A stretch of 64,000 nucleotides of DNA from Warburgia ugandensis (GCA_035236585.1 CP141132.1:64081880-64145879); one strand, 5' to 3'. Positions 50,230 through 62,574 are shown, counted from the first letter of the stretch. Notes: generated by a model from the sequence alone, not told the origin. Numbers and translations are program-made.

Positions 50230-50759
50230 CCATTCCATTCTAATATCGTCTAGATCCAACTAGGAGTAACTCTTGATTCCTAAATCTACCTACAAGAAAC
50301 ATATAATAACTTAGTTCAAACATGTAATCTTAGATTTAGTCAAGAAATATACAAAACTGTAACATTGATCAGTATTTGTCTTACCTTTCTCAATTGTGAG
50401 ATTGTAAGTCCATTACGAATGAGAGTTCTCTTGTATCTAAGATCATAATACCCACACTCTCAATCGAATTTTTGTTTAGGGCAATGCACACCAATGTTAC
50501 CAAAGACAACAGAAAAGGTTCAAATATCATGTTAAATAAGTTCAAGTTTTAAATTATAGTAAAGAGTCTAAAGAGCAGTACTTAGTAAACCTTACCTTGA
50601 CCTTCTTCTAGTTGAGTTATGCTCGGTGGTCAAGACCATCTTGGCATTGTCACTCAGCCCATTTTGTGTCATGCATTACACACATATAATTGAAAAGCAT
50701 TAGATTATGAATAATATGATAGTTACCACTTATCAGGTGAGTAGATATATTATAATAAA
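50230..50759. other. AT-rich CACTA-internal stretch
   Basis: No coding region, RNA gene or repeat seen; probably the 3' untranslated side of the minus-strand transposon gene. Confidence 0.45.
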
Positions 50760-51480
50760 ATAATAATAAAGACTTACTTGTTTATAATTTTCATCAGGTG
50801 TTCGCGAATGTGTGCTCCTCAAGAATCGAAAAACATTGCATGGACACCATGCACATCCAAAGCTAACAACATCCAATGGGACCTATAAAAACAATAATTC
50901 AATTGTTAGTTCTTAAATATTAACTAATATAGATATTCATGTGTATAAATTATGAAATTGAAATGACATAATTTAGCAACATATAACTTACCTACTATTG
51001 TAGGGAATCAATAAGGTATGCCCCTTCACACAACGCATGAGCCCAAGATTAATATCTTCAATTTGTTTGTCCCTGGACAAATGCACCAATCAAAAGACAA
51101 GAGTAGGGTCAAGGAATTTGTAAATGTCCTTGACCTCTAATCTTAGCAACTTATCATGCAAAGACTTGCATTAGTAATTTATATTAATGTTAAATAATTA
51201 TCAAGTGTTATTAAAAAAAGCAAGTAATGTCACTTTGATTTGTAATAGTCTAAAAGAGCTGTTATATGATGATATACCCGATATAGACAATGATGTACAT
51301 GTATTCTAGTTGAGCCATATTACATATGATTAAGAGGTCCTCCTTGAAGAGTGGAACCTCAACCATGTCGACCACAAGCACACCGGCCTCTATCCTTATA
51401 GGGCTGATTTTCTTATCTTCATTAACCAATCTGTATAGTCCCCTTAGGAATGGAGGCGTGCTAGGTTGAACCTCCACCTG
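50760..51480 (-). pseudogene. Ulp1-like (C48) cysteine protease domain of a CACTA-type element
   Basis: The upstream exon-like part at 51262-51477 reads FLRGLYRLVNEDKKISPIRI, EVPLFKEDLLIICN and AQLEYMYIIVY; then, further left, FLDPTLVF, a RCVKGHTLLIPYN segment at about 51010-51050 and HWMLLALDVHGVHAMFFDS near 50800-50880. The HW...FFDS pattern is the catalytic-His region of Ulp1-like SUMO proteases found in many plant transposon proteins. A stop directly follows FFDS. The segment for the catalytic Cys was not recognised. Whether breaks are introns or mutations cannot be decided here. Confidence 0.65.
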
Positions 51481-51681
51481 ATCCCTACACTATAGATGCA
51501 ACATTTCAAAATTTAGTAATGAATATATAGATATACTATTAGAAAAGCATATATAAAATAAGAGAGACAATGAGATAAAATTTTATCATACATGTAACAT
51601 GATACAACTATACAAGTATATATAAATACCTGGGAAGGCTGGGATGGGGCTACACTAGCCGCTATGCTAGAATTTACTGTC

Positions 51682-51697
51682 GGGGGGGGGGGGGGGG
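51682..51697 (+). repeat. G16 homopolymer
   Basis: Sixteen consecutive G. Capable of quadruplex structure and prone to sequencing error. Lies in the CACTA-type element. Confidence 0.9.
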
Positions 51698-51830
51698 CGC
51701 GGTTCGCTTCAATGGCACCTTGTGTTACTTCAGGTGATCTGAGATGTTGCAAACAATATTAATCAAGTAAAAATTTAGGAGAGGACTTAAAAAAGGTAGA
51801 TGAAAATGATGCCATGACGCCATATATTAT

Positions 51831-52260
51831 ATATATATATATGCCTTGGATATCACTAGTTTGATAAATTCCTCTTGCCAACTCACATGATATCCAATTG
51901 CATCCCCAATGATTTGAATATCATCCTCTTGTATCAGAAATGGAAGGGGGCATCTAGTTGAATGGCGATAGTAATGCACACACGCTTAGTGTGTGGATGC
52001 ATTAACTTACTATGCAAGGTAGCAGAAGTCATGGACTGAACCTAGTATAGTGTTGCCACAACCACATAGATCTTAGATGTATGTAGCTCCAACATGCATT
52101 GACCCACCTGCATTTGAGAAATAATACATACATACATACATACATACATACATACATACATACATACATACATACATACATACATAATGATTAGTGATGA
52201 AAACTGAAAAGGTTACTAAATAATTGAACATTGCAAAAGTAAAAATGTATATATACATAC
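51831..52260. other. CACTA-internal intron-like stretch with TA and CATA repeats
   Basis: Between the Ulp1-like part and the linker exon. It includes short TA repeats near 51831 and the CATA microsatellite. No conserved coding seen. Confidence 0.4.
52127..52186. repeat. (CATA)n microsatellite
   Basis: About 15 tetranucleotide units, uninterrupted. It produces a spurious Met-Tyr-Val-Cys open frame on the minus strand. Confidence 0.95.
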
Positions 52261-52359
52261 CTCACTGATCATGACATCACCTTCAAACACTTACTCTGCC
52301 ACCTCTTCTTCTAATGAAGGAGTGCAGCTATTGTAAGATTGGTGTGGTTGAACTTGAGG

Positions 52360-53400
52360 TTAAGGGACAATATCCTTACATGAGATTCTTCCGCCACTAC
52401 TGATGTCCTTCAATAAATGATTCTTCACCTTGCTATATATCTCCACAAAAGTTTGCTCCTTCCATTCTTTCAATTCTTCTAGTGTAGGAGCCTTTTGTTT
52501 AGGGAAGAACTTGGAAGGAACAACACCATGACCTTGTCCCCTTACTCGGCTAGGATGCTCGTCCTCGTTGTGCATTGCCCTATATAGGATGTCCCCCTTT
52601 GCAGGAGTGCTGCTTAGAGTCCCAGTAGGTGTAGCTGTAGTTGCACTTTCTTGGATCAACTCTTCCTACACATGTAAATATCATAACATGATCAAATCCT
52701 ATTATATATAATATAATGCAAAAGTATAAAACTAGGCAGTAGGCACATAAAATAAAATTATAAAAATTAAACCACTTACAATTTGTGATGCAATTGCTAC
52801 AGTTGTTTCGTTAGTGAAGGTCTGGGAGTTATGCCCTTTCGAATGTGTCACTTTCCAAAGAAGAGCAATGTTGATGGGCTCCATTGTCTCACCCTTCTTT
52901 TGCCATTAAAATAGACACTAAATCAAAGTTAATGAAATAAAAATCTACTACGATTAGACAAAAATGAATTGTCACATGATGTACTTACTTCTTCTACTTC
53001 TAACCGTGCATAGCCAACCCTAGAAAGCTGGTGGTGCATGTGATTAGTTGCGCACACTAGTTGTCCTTTTATACACTTTTCTTGGACATTAAAGTATTGT
53101 AATCAAAATACAATCAACTTCAATAATTAGAGGAATTAAAATATGTCTAGTTCAAGTTGTGATTAACTCAAAATTAAGTGACAGCCTAAACTATACAAAT
53201 TGATTCCATGCTTCCTGGTCAATGAAGTAGGAATATAACTAAGGGACATTGTTAATCCTAGAAGGATCATTGGCATTTGGAAGTATGTACTTCCTTTCAA
53301 GCTCAGTCTTCCATTTCTTCCATTGTTCACCAGCCCCTTGCAATGCTTGCTTCTTGCACTCATCAGATATGGCAAAGGTAGACCGCAAAACAAAAGAAGA
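52360..53400 (-). pseudogene. CACTA transposase-associated coding region (Transposase_24/Ptta type)
   Basis: Read right to left. First (about 53170-53400) CKKQALQGAGEQWKKWKTEL, RKYILPNANDP and, one frame over, FIDQEAWNQFV; then (about 52990-53100) GQLVCATNHMHHQLSRVGYA with a LEVEE end; then (about 52770-52900) NIALLWKVTHSKGHNSQTF; then an open 99-residue piece (52360-52659) with ILYRAMHNEDEHPSRVRGQG. This order is that of the plant En/Spm-like Transposase_24 domain and its linker. Breaks at about 53250, 52980 and 52745 could be introns, but at least one in-frame stop suggests decay. The catalytic TNP2-type transposase is not seen. Confidence 0.7.
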
Positions 53401-54465
<1,065 letters not shown>

Positions 54466-54805
54466 GAAATATAGGACGGTTCTAAGAGATCAATCCTATA
54501 TTACCTAAGCAATATAGGACGGTTCTATGAAAGTCCTATATTACCAAAGAAATATAGGAAGGTTATAAATAAATAGTCCTATATTAGTAATCATCATAGG
54601 ACAGTTCAGAAATAACCATCCTATATCTAACAAACATCACATTCAGAATATAGGATGGTTATTTAGTAACCATCCTATACTTATAAAAAATATAGTATGG
54701 TTAGTACATACCTGTCTTATATGTATGAAGGAAGGTTTTGTATTAATCGTCCTATAGTTTCCAAATATAGGATGATTGTTTAGTAACCGTCCTATATACA
54801 TCTTA
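54466..54805. repeat. Palindromic subterminal repeat array, right side of CACTA-type element
   Basis: Units of ATATAGGACGGTT paired with AACCATCCTATA or close variants, same as at 37500-38270 but more diverged. Bracketing the transposase-associated region on the 5' side, it supports reading 37.5-54.8 kb as one interrupted CACTA-type element. Confidence 0.65.
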
Positions 54806-55325
54806 AGTATCAATGCAAATTAGCATTGTTATTATTATCTAGATCACATTTATGAAATATGAATGGCATGGAATTCAATTCCATTTGTAGTTAGTTATAT
54901 ATGTACATGTACAATGATACATACAGACAGTATATTCATATATTACTAAAGTAGACATGTATATGTCAATACATGGTGAAGCCTCAGAGTCTCAGTCTCA
55001 GACTCTTAGTGTCAATGTAGTTAATGTTTAGAGATATGATTATATATTTACATAGATAATTTGAATTTGGCTTTCCTCTTGAAGTTTCTTCTTATCAAAA
55101 TTGTTTGACCTTACGTTATAAACTATAAAGTGTAACATTATCTATATACACATTATCTATATCTCAAGGCCAACAGGTCAAACTTAGTGATAATGTCCAA
55201 ATTTGATAATTGTTACATTCATCATAAACATTTTGTGAAGACATTATCTATATATGACCTAAAATTGATAATTGCTAGCAACTAAAGGCCAAGTATTACA
55301 ATGCAAACTCTGTAGACTATGTAGT
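54806..55325. other. Short interval before the chromovirus, nothing recognised
   Basis: AT-rich, no gene or repeat supported. The right terminus of the CACTA-type element should be here, but I could not identify a clean TAGTG end; TTTGTAGTT near 54884 is only suggestive. Confidence 0.4.
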
Positions 55326-57992
55326 TGTAATGACTCCAATTTTGTAATATTGAAATTCCAAGTTTAGCAATGAAAAGTTCAATTTTAAAGAAAAGGGCAT
55401 TTTGGTCATTTCACTAGTCACCATAACTAAACCCAGGAATTTGGTACCAAAAGTGGTTCCATTAGATACGTCTCGAAAAAAAAGGAATCCAACGAGACCA
55501 AAATCACCCAAAACGGAGTTAAAATGAGCAAGATATGGCCCTTTGAAGTTCAGGGGCAAAACTGTAAATTTCCCAAAAACGATTTAACCTGAAAAACACA
55601 GGTGCCCGTTTTGATACGGGCACCCCGTCGTCTTCAACCTCCTAGAGGTTTCTAGAACGGCGGTGTTTCAAGAAGAAACCACCGCCATTCCAGAGGGTTC
55701 CCCACCGCCATTCAAAGGCGGTTAGAAACCCTCCGTAACCCTCTCGTAAAAGCTCTATAAATAGAGCTCTTGGGTGCCTCTAATGGCAGCCCAAAAGCCT
55801 TGGAGAAAACCAGTCGTGAAGCAGTGAGCAAGGGGGGAAAACGTGGAGAGAAAACCACCCACGAAGCAGGTACGCACGAAAAAAACCCCAAACCCATCTC
55901 CACCATAGTTCCAGGAACGATTTCCCTAGGTTTTTCCATGAAAAACCATGCAGAATAGGCCTCCAGGGGAGCCACAAAGACCCCTGGGACGTCCCCTGCC
56001 GCACCGGTTCGACAGGTCGACCCAGGTGACCTGAGGACAACCCAGGTCACTAACAAGCGGGACGATCCAACAGGACCGTCCCACGTCGACGCAGTCGACG
56101 CCGTTTGGAAAAAAACCAAACGGGCGCGTCTCCGGACGCGCCCGCTAAAAGAACGACGAGCGGCGTCGTCTCGCGCGTCTGCAGACGCTCCCGCTGAGGC
56201 GCGCGCCGCAGACGCGCAGCGCACTAGCAAGGCGTCATTTTTTTGGTTCTTAAGAATGCTGGGCGCACCTCGCAGACGCGCAGCGCCCTAGCATTCCTCT
56301 TTGTTTGTCTTTAATACTATATGTACATGCAATGTTAAAACGCTTATAACTTGAGATCTAGAGCTCCAATTGAGGCGCCGCAAAAGGCTTTGTGTCCGTA
56401 TCGACGACGTGGACACATCCAAACTATAAAATCCCTAATAAAAGCCCAATAAAAGTAGGGCATGACCCTTAGAATAGGATGGTGGCGCGTGACCGCTAGG
56501 ACTCTGGAAAACTGAGAATACCAAGGCCTAATTAGGACCTTAGGACACCCATAGGCATAGGGATGGACCCCTAATGCCTAAGTAATGAGACCCAAATGCT
56601 CTAAACCCATTAAAGATAGGTTAAACTAACCTTAAGTCCCCAAACCATGTTCAGGAGTGTACGAGGACACGAGGGTGAACGCAACCTAGTCAGGTAGGTG
56701 CTCTATCACTATTAGATTCTTTTAAAAGAACTATTGTTATTTGAGAACATATGTTTTAGATATATGATTTGATTTGCATGTGATTTGTATGAATAAATTC
56801 ATCATGCATGATAAATGCTTTGTAAATAGCCATGTTTTGGAATGACTGCATATACATTATGCACATACATGTGTTGCAAACGACTGCATGCATTGCATGA
56901 TTTACGTCCTGGAAAGATTGCATGTCCTTGAGGGTTTCCAAAAGACGCTGGAGTGCCGAGGGCCAGACAGTTGTGAGGGACCCAAAAGAGGACAAGTTTT
57001 AACAGGTTTTGACTTATCTTATGTGATTTGGGCAAGTAAGCCCATGGGTGCTATGCCGAGGGTGCAGGTTGGCCACCCGGCCTCTACCACTAATAGGTGG
57101 ATGGGTACCACGCCCAAAAAGAGGCAAGTCCCTACGTCGACCGCATGTGGTACGAGGGGCTATCACCGGTGTCACGGCACCGGGTCGGCGTGTCATAGGC
57201 CCCGTGGAGGCTATGACCAAGTGTCCTCAGTACCGGGGACCACACGGCGAGGAGGCCGTGGGCATAGTGGACCCTATGGTTTGATGTGCATTTCATGTAG
57301 CATGATATGAGGTTGGTCGACCATACCATATTAGAGGTCCATGAGTTGGACTCCATGAGGCATCTATTGCATATCATGATATCATCTGATATATGATACT
57401 TTCACTTTTGGAATTATGTGATCTTTTAAGTTATAAGAATTTCGATTGATTATGGATTCTTATACCGATATCGAACTCGAGTATTCAAACATATGCATAT
57501 TTTGAAATTGATTATGGATTCTTATACTAATATTGAACTCGAGTATTCAAACATACGCATGTTTTGAATAAATGAGCACATGATTTTAAAACAACTCATG
57601 CATTTATAAACTAGTAGTGATAAGCCCTACCGAGTATATTATATACTCACCCGATCCTCAACATTTTTCGGATACAAAGTAAATACCTAAGGGCAAGGGA
57701 CATTTGTACTAGGAGACATAAGGCCAAGCACAAGTAAGTACACCCCTATCTTATCTTTCAATGTTACTTGATTGTAGTTACTCTCTAATAGTTGTGACTA
57801 ACACTTTCTTGGGAACATTATTGATTTAAAACTTTGCCATGACTAAATAGATTGAGAATGAGTTTTCACACTCGGGTTTTTATGAAAGGTTGTTTTCAAA
57901 ATGAAAAAGATTTTCATGCATTTCATATTTATAAAACAAGAGATCTCGCCTTTTTATCAACATTGCATCATATAAAAACCCGGGTCGTGACA
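55326..57992 (+). mobile_element. 5' LTR of Tekay/Del-like chromovirus
   Basis: TGTAATGACTCCAATTTTG to CCCGGGTCGTGACA, 2667 bp, repeated from 62575. It holds a TATA box (55756-55763), a GC-rich block with a strong hairpin (56254-56296) and a 62-bp tandem duplication (57445-57506 and 57507-57568). Open frames on it are non-coding artefacts of the GC-rich stretch. Confidence 0.95.
55756..55763 (+). promoter_or_regulatory. LTR promoter TATA box
   Basis: TATAAATA inside the near-palindrome AGCTCTATAAATAGAGCT, 430 bp into the LTR. The equivalent in the 3' LTR is at 63006-63013. Likely the RNA polymerase II promoter of the element. Confidence 0.6.
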
Positions 57993-57994
57993 GT

Positions 57995-58006
57995 TGGTAT
58001 CAGAGC
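57995..58006 (+). other. Primer-binding site (initiator Met tRNA)
   Basis: TGGTATCAGAGC two bases after the LTR end, the exact complement of the 3' end of plant initiator-Met tRNA, the usual primer of chromoviruses. Confidence 0.95.
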
Positions 58007-58115
58007 ACGGTTTAACGTTACTCACAGCCCAGTTATGAGGAGAATAACTTATAATCAAGTTTCATCCATGAAAGAGAAAGGGGTAATAGGATAACACAAA
58101 CTAAGATTTGGTGAA

Positions 58116-59080
58116 TTGCCTTGTGATTACGGATGCCTAGAAAGAAGGGAAGCAATGCTCCAAGACACGAAGCCCCACCGGTGGACTCCACTGGGTCGAG
58201 ACAACGGGATGGCTGAGCTATTTCAGCAATTCTTACAAAACATGGGACAATACATGAACAATCATAGCCAAACTCCTACCCCCCGAGATCCTTCCCCTGA
58301 TAAAACAATAGACAGGGGCGAGGTTCAGTTAGAAAGGTTCCATAAACTAGCTCCCTCATTCACAGGAGAAGATGAAGCATCCACAGCTGAAAAATGGTTA
58401 ATTGATATTGAAAAGATATTTAAGGCCATGAACATAGCTGAAGAAAGAAAAGTACCCATGGCCACATTTATGTTTAGAGGAGAAGCTACCTTTTGGTGGG
58501 AAACAGCAGAAAAGAACTTATTTTGATCAGCAAGAAACAATAGGATGGGAAGAGTTTAAAAAGGTCTTCAATGACAAATATTATCCTAAACATATAAGGA
58601 AACGAAGGAAAAGGAATTTATGGACTTAGAACAAGGAAATATGACCGTCCAACAAGATGAAAGTAAATTCATCAGCCTCCGAAGATTTGCACCCCGTGCT
58701 TGTGCCGATGAAGAAGATGCACTGAAAGATTTGTAGACGGACTCAACCCAGACTCGAGAACGAGTTCTAGGTTTCCAACCTTCCACAGTAGCCAAAGCGG
58801 TAGAAATGGCCTCCTGTATGAAAAGGATTATCAAAGGAACCAGGCAACAAGAGAAACTAAGAACATCAACACTATGAAGAACAAAGGAAAGAGACCCTTC
58901 CAATCATCTGGACCTAGGCCACCGTTCAAGAAGCCGTTTGAAAACAAAGGAAGAAGACCAGACTGAAGGCATGCCCTAGGTGTAACGAAACCATCCAGCG
59001 GACCATGTCCCACTTCCAACATCACTTGCTATAGTTGTGGAGAATTAGGACATTTTTCTAACAACTGTCCAAAAAGGAAA
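58116..59080 (+). pseudogene. Chromovirus gag, frameshifted
   Basis: The open first part (58116-58526) contains LERFHKLAPSFTGEDEASTA, EKWLIDIEKIFKAM and FMFRGEATFWWETAEKN, the retrotransposon-gag domain that forms the particle. It ends at TGA 58524-58526; the rest continues in other frames. A CX2CX4HX4C zinc knuckle, CYSCGELGHFSNNC, lies at 59027-59068 but in a different frame with a nearby stop. The particle protein therefore cannot be made whole. Confidence 0.9.
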
Positions 59081-59584
59081 GTGCAAGAGCGTAAAGAAGA
59101 TCAAGTTCCAAAAAGCCAAGGACGTGTCTTTGCCCTGACTTCCACCAAGCCCAAGCATCAAACGCGATCGTTGAAGGTATTCTTTCTATCTATGATACAC
59201 CCGCAAAAGTTCTATTTGATACGAGGCTCCACTCATTCTTTCATATCCCGAGAATTTGCATCATCCCTAGACATTATACCACGGGACCTAGACTTCACTC
59301 TAGAAGTCATGACTCCTGTAGGCCGTGCACTCCCCACTTATTCTTATCTCCAGGATGTCCCCATATTGATTAAGGACCAATTGTTACATGCCAACCTTGT
59401 CCACTTAGATATGAATGACTTTGATATCATCCTAGGTATGGACCGGCTAGCCTTTCATCAAGCCTTTGTTGATTGTCGTCAGAAGTGTGTTACTTTTACC
59501 CTGCCTAATAGAGACACTTTCACCCTCCAAGGAAGAAAGGATTATTCTGGAGCATGTGTTATCTCTGCCATGAAAGCAGATTAA
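59081..59584 (+). pseudogene. Chromovirus aspartic protease, broken at its active site
   Basis: Open 167-residue stretch covering the protease: STHSFISREFASSL after the active site and HLDMNDFDIILGMDRLAFH near the C-terminal end. At the active site the D and T codons (59218-59223) are in one frame and the Gly-Ser that follows (from 59225) is in another, because of one extra A at 59224. The enzyme that would cut the polyprotein is thus inactive. Confidence 0.88.
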
Positions 59585-59589
59585 ATACA

Positions 59590-60580
59590 TTGCTCAAGGA
59601 TGCCCCTTCTTCTTAGCCAAGATAGAATCCGTCAAGAATCCCCAACCAAAGCTTGAGAATGTCGAGGTTGTTCGAGAATTCCCTGATGTATTCCCTGAGG
59701 ACTTACCGGGTCTACCTCCACCAAGGGAAATTGAGTTCATCATTGACCTTATACCCGGTACTTCCCCCATTTCCAAAGCTCCTTACCGAATGGCTCTGCA
59801 GAATTAAGAGAACCGAAGACCCAAGCATGGGAACTACTTGACAAAGGGTTCATACGACCTAGCGTGTCTCCGTGGGGAGCTCCGGTCCTCTTTGTTAAGA
59901 AAAAGGATGGCTCAATGAGATTGTGCGTAGACTATCGGATGCTGAATAAGGTCACCATTAAAAATAAGTACCCTCTTCCCGAATCGATGATCTTTTTGAT
60001 CAACTTCAGTCAGCTAGAGTCTTCTCTAAGATTGATCTACGATCGTGGTACCATCAACTTCGAGTTAGAGAAGAAGATATCCCCAAGACAGCCTTCGGGA
60101 CTCGATACGGCCATTATGAATTCAGAGTGATGTCCTTTGGTTTGACTAATGCTCCAGCCGCGTTTATGGATCTCATGAATAGGGTATTCAAAGAGTACTT
60201 AGATAAATTCATCATAGTGTTTGTGGATGATATCTTAATATATTCTCGAGACTCCCGAAGACCATATGGAACATCTAAGGATAACATTAAGCACCCTACG
60301 AGCACACAAGCTATATGCAAAATTCGGTAAGTGTGAGTTTTGGCTGGAAAAGGTTAATTTCTTAGGACACATTATATCTCAAGATGGCATAGCGATTGAC
60401 CCTACTAAGGTTGAAACAAGATGCAGAACTGGGAAAGACCTAAGACAGTCACGAAATAAGAAGCTTCTTAGGACTTGCTGGATATTACGTAAGATTCATC
60501 GAAGGTTTTTCACAAATGGCTTTACCTCTAACTAAGCTGACCAGAAAGACACAAGGTTTGAATGGACTGATAAATGTGAG
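59590..60580 (+). pseudogene. Chromovirus reverse transcriptase, several frameshifts
   Basis: [20 protein letters not shown] and [18 protein letters not shown] (59864-59980) are fingers motifs. The palm piece (60127-60330) has [19 protein letters not shown] and FVDDILIYS, with the catalytic FVDD at 60220-60231. Thumb motifs (KCEFWLEKVNFLGHIIS) follow in another frame at about 60325-60400. At least four frame changes between 59580 and 60540 interrupt it. Confidence 0.9.
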
Positions 60581-60606
60581 GAAAGCTTCCAAGAACTAAA
60601 AGAAGG

Positions 60607-61182
60607 TTGACTACCGCACCTGTCCTTACCTTACCTTCAGGAAGTGGCGGATTTGAGATATATAGCGATGCCTCGCAACAAGGGCTAGGCTGCGTACTTA
60701 TGCAACATGGGAAGGTGATCGCTTATGCTTCTCGACAACTCAAGAAGCATGAAGTCAATTACCCAACCCATGACTTGGAATTAGCAGCCATAGTCTTTGC
60801 CTTGCGAATATGGAGACATTATTTATATGGGGAAAAGTTTGAAGTTTTTACAGATCACAAGAGTCTTAAATATATCTTTTCCCAACAAGATTTAAACATG
60901 CGACAAAGAAGATGGATGGAATACTTAAAAGACTATGACTTCTCCATTCATTATCACCCTAGAAAAGCTAATATGGTAGCTGATGCATTAAGCAGAAAAA
61001 CCCAAGGGATGTGTGCAAGTTTATTAACCAAGAGATGGAAGCTACTACAAGAAGTAATCACATGGAAACCAAACATAAGTAAGCACAAGATCATTATGGC
61101 AGGTCTAACAATAAAATCGGCTGTTAATGAAAAAGTTAAGCAAGAACGAGTAAAGGAGATCCATATATACAAGCTTCCATAG
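60607..61182 (+). pseudogene. Chromovirus RNase H, domain itself open
   Basis: A 191-residue open frame with the complete RNase H layout: [34 protein letters not shown] and MVADALSRK, so all four acidic residues are present. It is the best preserved pol domain of this copy. Frames are broken on both sides, so it is not joined to the RT or integrase. Confidence 0.9.
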
Positions 61183-61254
61183 GAAAACCAGGATTTACAA
61201 AAAAGGAAGATGGTAGCATTTACATGCAAGGAAGATTAGTGGTACCAGCTAATG

Positions 61255-62340
61255 AAGAGTTAAGACAAGAAATTTTAAAAGAGGCTCATCGGTCCAAGTA
61301 TACAATACACCTGTGAGGGACTAAGTTGTATCATGACTTAAAGAAACAATATTGGTGGGATGGTATGAAAAGAGACATAGGGAAATTTGTGGCAAAGTGT
61401 TTAACATGTCAACAAGTAAAGGCCGAACATCAAAGACCCTGCAGGATTGTTACAACCCCTTGAGTTACCCGAATGGAAATGGGACCACATCACAATGGAC
61501 TTCATCGTAGGGCTACCCAAGACCTCTAAGGGTCATGATATGATTTGGGTGATTGTTGATAGATTAACTAAGACAGCCCATTTCCTTCCCATACGTCATA
61601 CCCAATCCACTGACAGCCTATCTCAGCTATACATCAAAGAGATAGTAAGTCTACATGGTATACCCCTTAGTATCACTTCGTATAGGGATAGCCGCTTCAC
61701 TTCGCAACTCGAAGTCCGTCCAAAAATCTTTAGGATCTTCCTTGAACTATAGCACAGCCTTCCATCCACAGACCGATGGACAGGTGCGCACAATCCAGAT
61801 AGTCGAAGATATGTTACGAACTTGTGCCCTTGATTGGAAGCAGAGTTGGGATGAAAACCTACCACTAGTCGAGTTTGCGTACAACAATAGCTTTCAGTCA
61901 AGCATTGGCATGGCTCCATACGAGGCGCTCTATGGGAGACCCCGTCGATCACCCACCGGTTGGAGTGAAGTTGGAGAATCCGGTGCTCCGGTCCGAGCTG
62001 GTAGAGCAATGTGCCGAGAAGGTCAGACTCATAAGAAGCCGCCTCCTCACAGCTCAAAGCCGCCAAAAGAGCTATGCTGATCGAAGGAGGAGACCATTGG
62101 AATTCGACATAGGAGAGCACGTTTTCCTGAAGATATCTCCCACTAAAGGAGTTATGAGGTTCGGTATCAAAGGCAAGCTTAGTCCACGTTACATAGGACC
62201 TTTCGAAATCCTGGAGAAAGTGGGAAAAGTGGCCTACAGGATCGCGCTACCCCCTCAGCTATCTGAAGTGCATAACGTATTCCATGTGTCTATGCTAAGG
62301 AGGTACGTGCCTGACCCTGCTCATGTCATCGACTGTGTAC
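61255..62340 (+). pseudogene. Chromovirus integrase, broken and lacking its catalytic Glu
   Basis: The zinc-binding part (about 61260-61440) has EAH, LYHDLKKQYWW and KCLTCQQVK, with a stop near 61314. The core begins with [16 protein letters not shown] (first Asp) and YRDSRFTSQ (second Asp) at about 61470-61715. A frame change near 61715-61745 leads to STAFHPQTDGQ. After that Gln (61781-61783) comes Val-Arg, where the family has two residues including the catalytic Glu before Arg. A second frame change near 61950-61985 precedes the C-terminal part (SPRYIGPFEILEKVG, LSEVHNVFHVSMLRRY). Confidence 0.9.
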
Positions 62341-62525
62341 CCATAGAGATGACGGAGGATCTCAGATTAGAGACAAGACCAGTTGAGATTCAAGATCGTA
62401 AGAATAAGAAGCTGCGGAACAAGGACATACCCTTAGTCAAAGTTTTGTGGAGAAATGCGCACATGGAAGAAGAAACATGGGAACCGGAATCAGAAATGCG
62501 AGAAAAGTACCCCGAGATCTTTTGA
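62341..62525 (+). pseudogene. C-terminal chromodomain of the integrase (group II)
   Basis: RPVEIQDRKNKKLRNKDIPL, then VKVLWRNAHMEEETWEPESE and a KYPEIF end, in an open frame with the integrase C-terminal part, TGA at 62523-62525. Such chromodomains of Tekay/Del elements are thought to bind histone marks and steer insertion to heterochromatin. It identifies the lineage. Confidence 0.85.
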
Positions 62526-62561
62526 CTATATATAGTAGAATTTCGGGGGCGAAATTCCCCT

Positions 62562-62574
62562 AAGGGGGTAAGAA
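62562..62574 (+). other. Polypurine tract
   Basis: AAGGGGGTAAGAA immediately before the TG of the 3' LTR; primes plus-strand DNA synthesis in LTR elements. Confidence 0.85.

Larger units (their letters stand above)
39265..50234 (-). mobile_element. Nested minus-strand Tekay-like retroelement derivative
   Basis: A composite block inserted in the CACTA-type element. The 5-bp flanks are the same, CCATT at 39265-39269 and 50230-50234. Inside, left to right: a long LTR (39270-45318) interrupted by a solo LTR, a noncoding interior (45319-49841) interrupted by a LINE, a minus-strand PBS-like TGGTATTAGAGC, and a 388-bp LTR-like end. Both ends are TG...CA, but the long left LTR and short right end do not match each other, so either the right LTR was replaced or deleted, or two elements fused. 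No gag-pol is recognisable, as in large nonautonomous derivatives. Confidence 0.55.

Noticed and set aside
55712-56230. 172-residue minus-strand open frame in the 5' LTR (repeated in the 3' LTR)
   Set aside because: Antisense to LTR sequence, Ala/Arg-rich because of the GC block; appears twice only because the LTR does.
56888-57310. 140-residue open frame in the chromovirus LTR
   Set aside because: No domain and not conserved in reading frame with the related LTR at 40395-43312.
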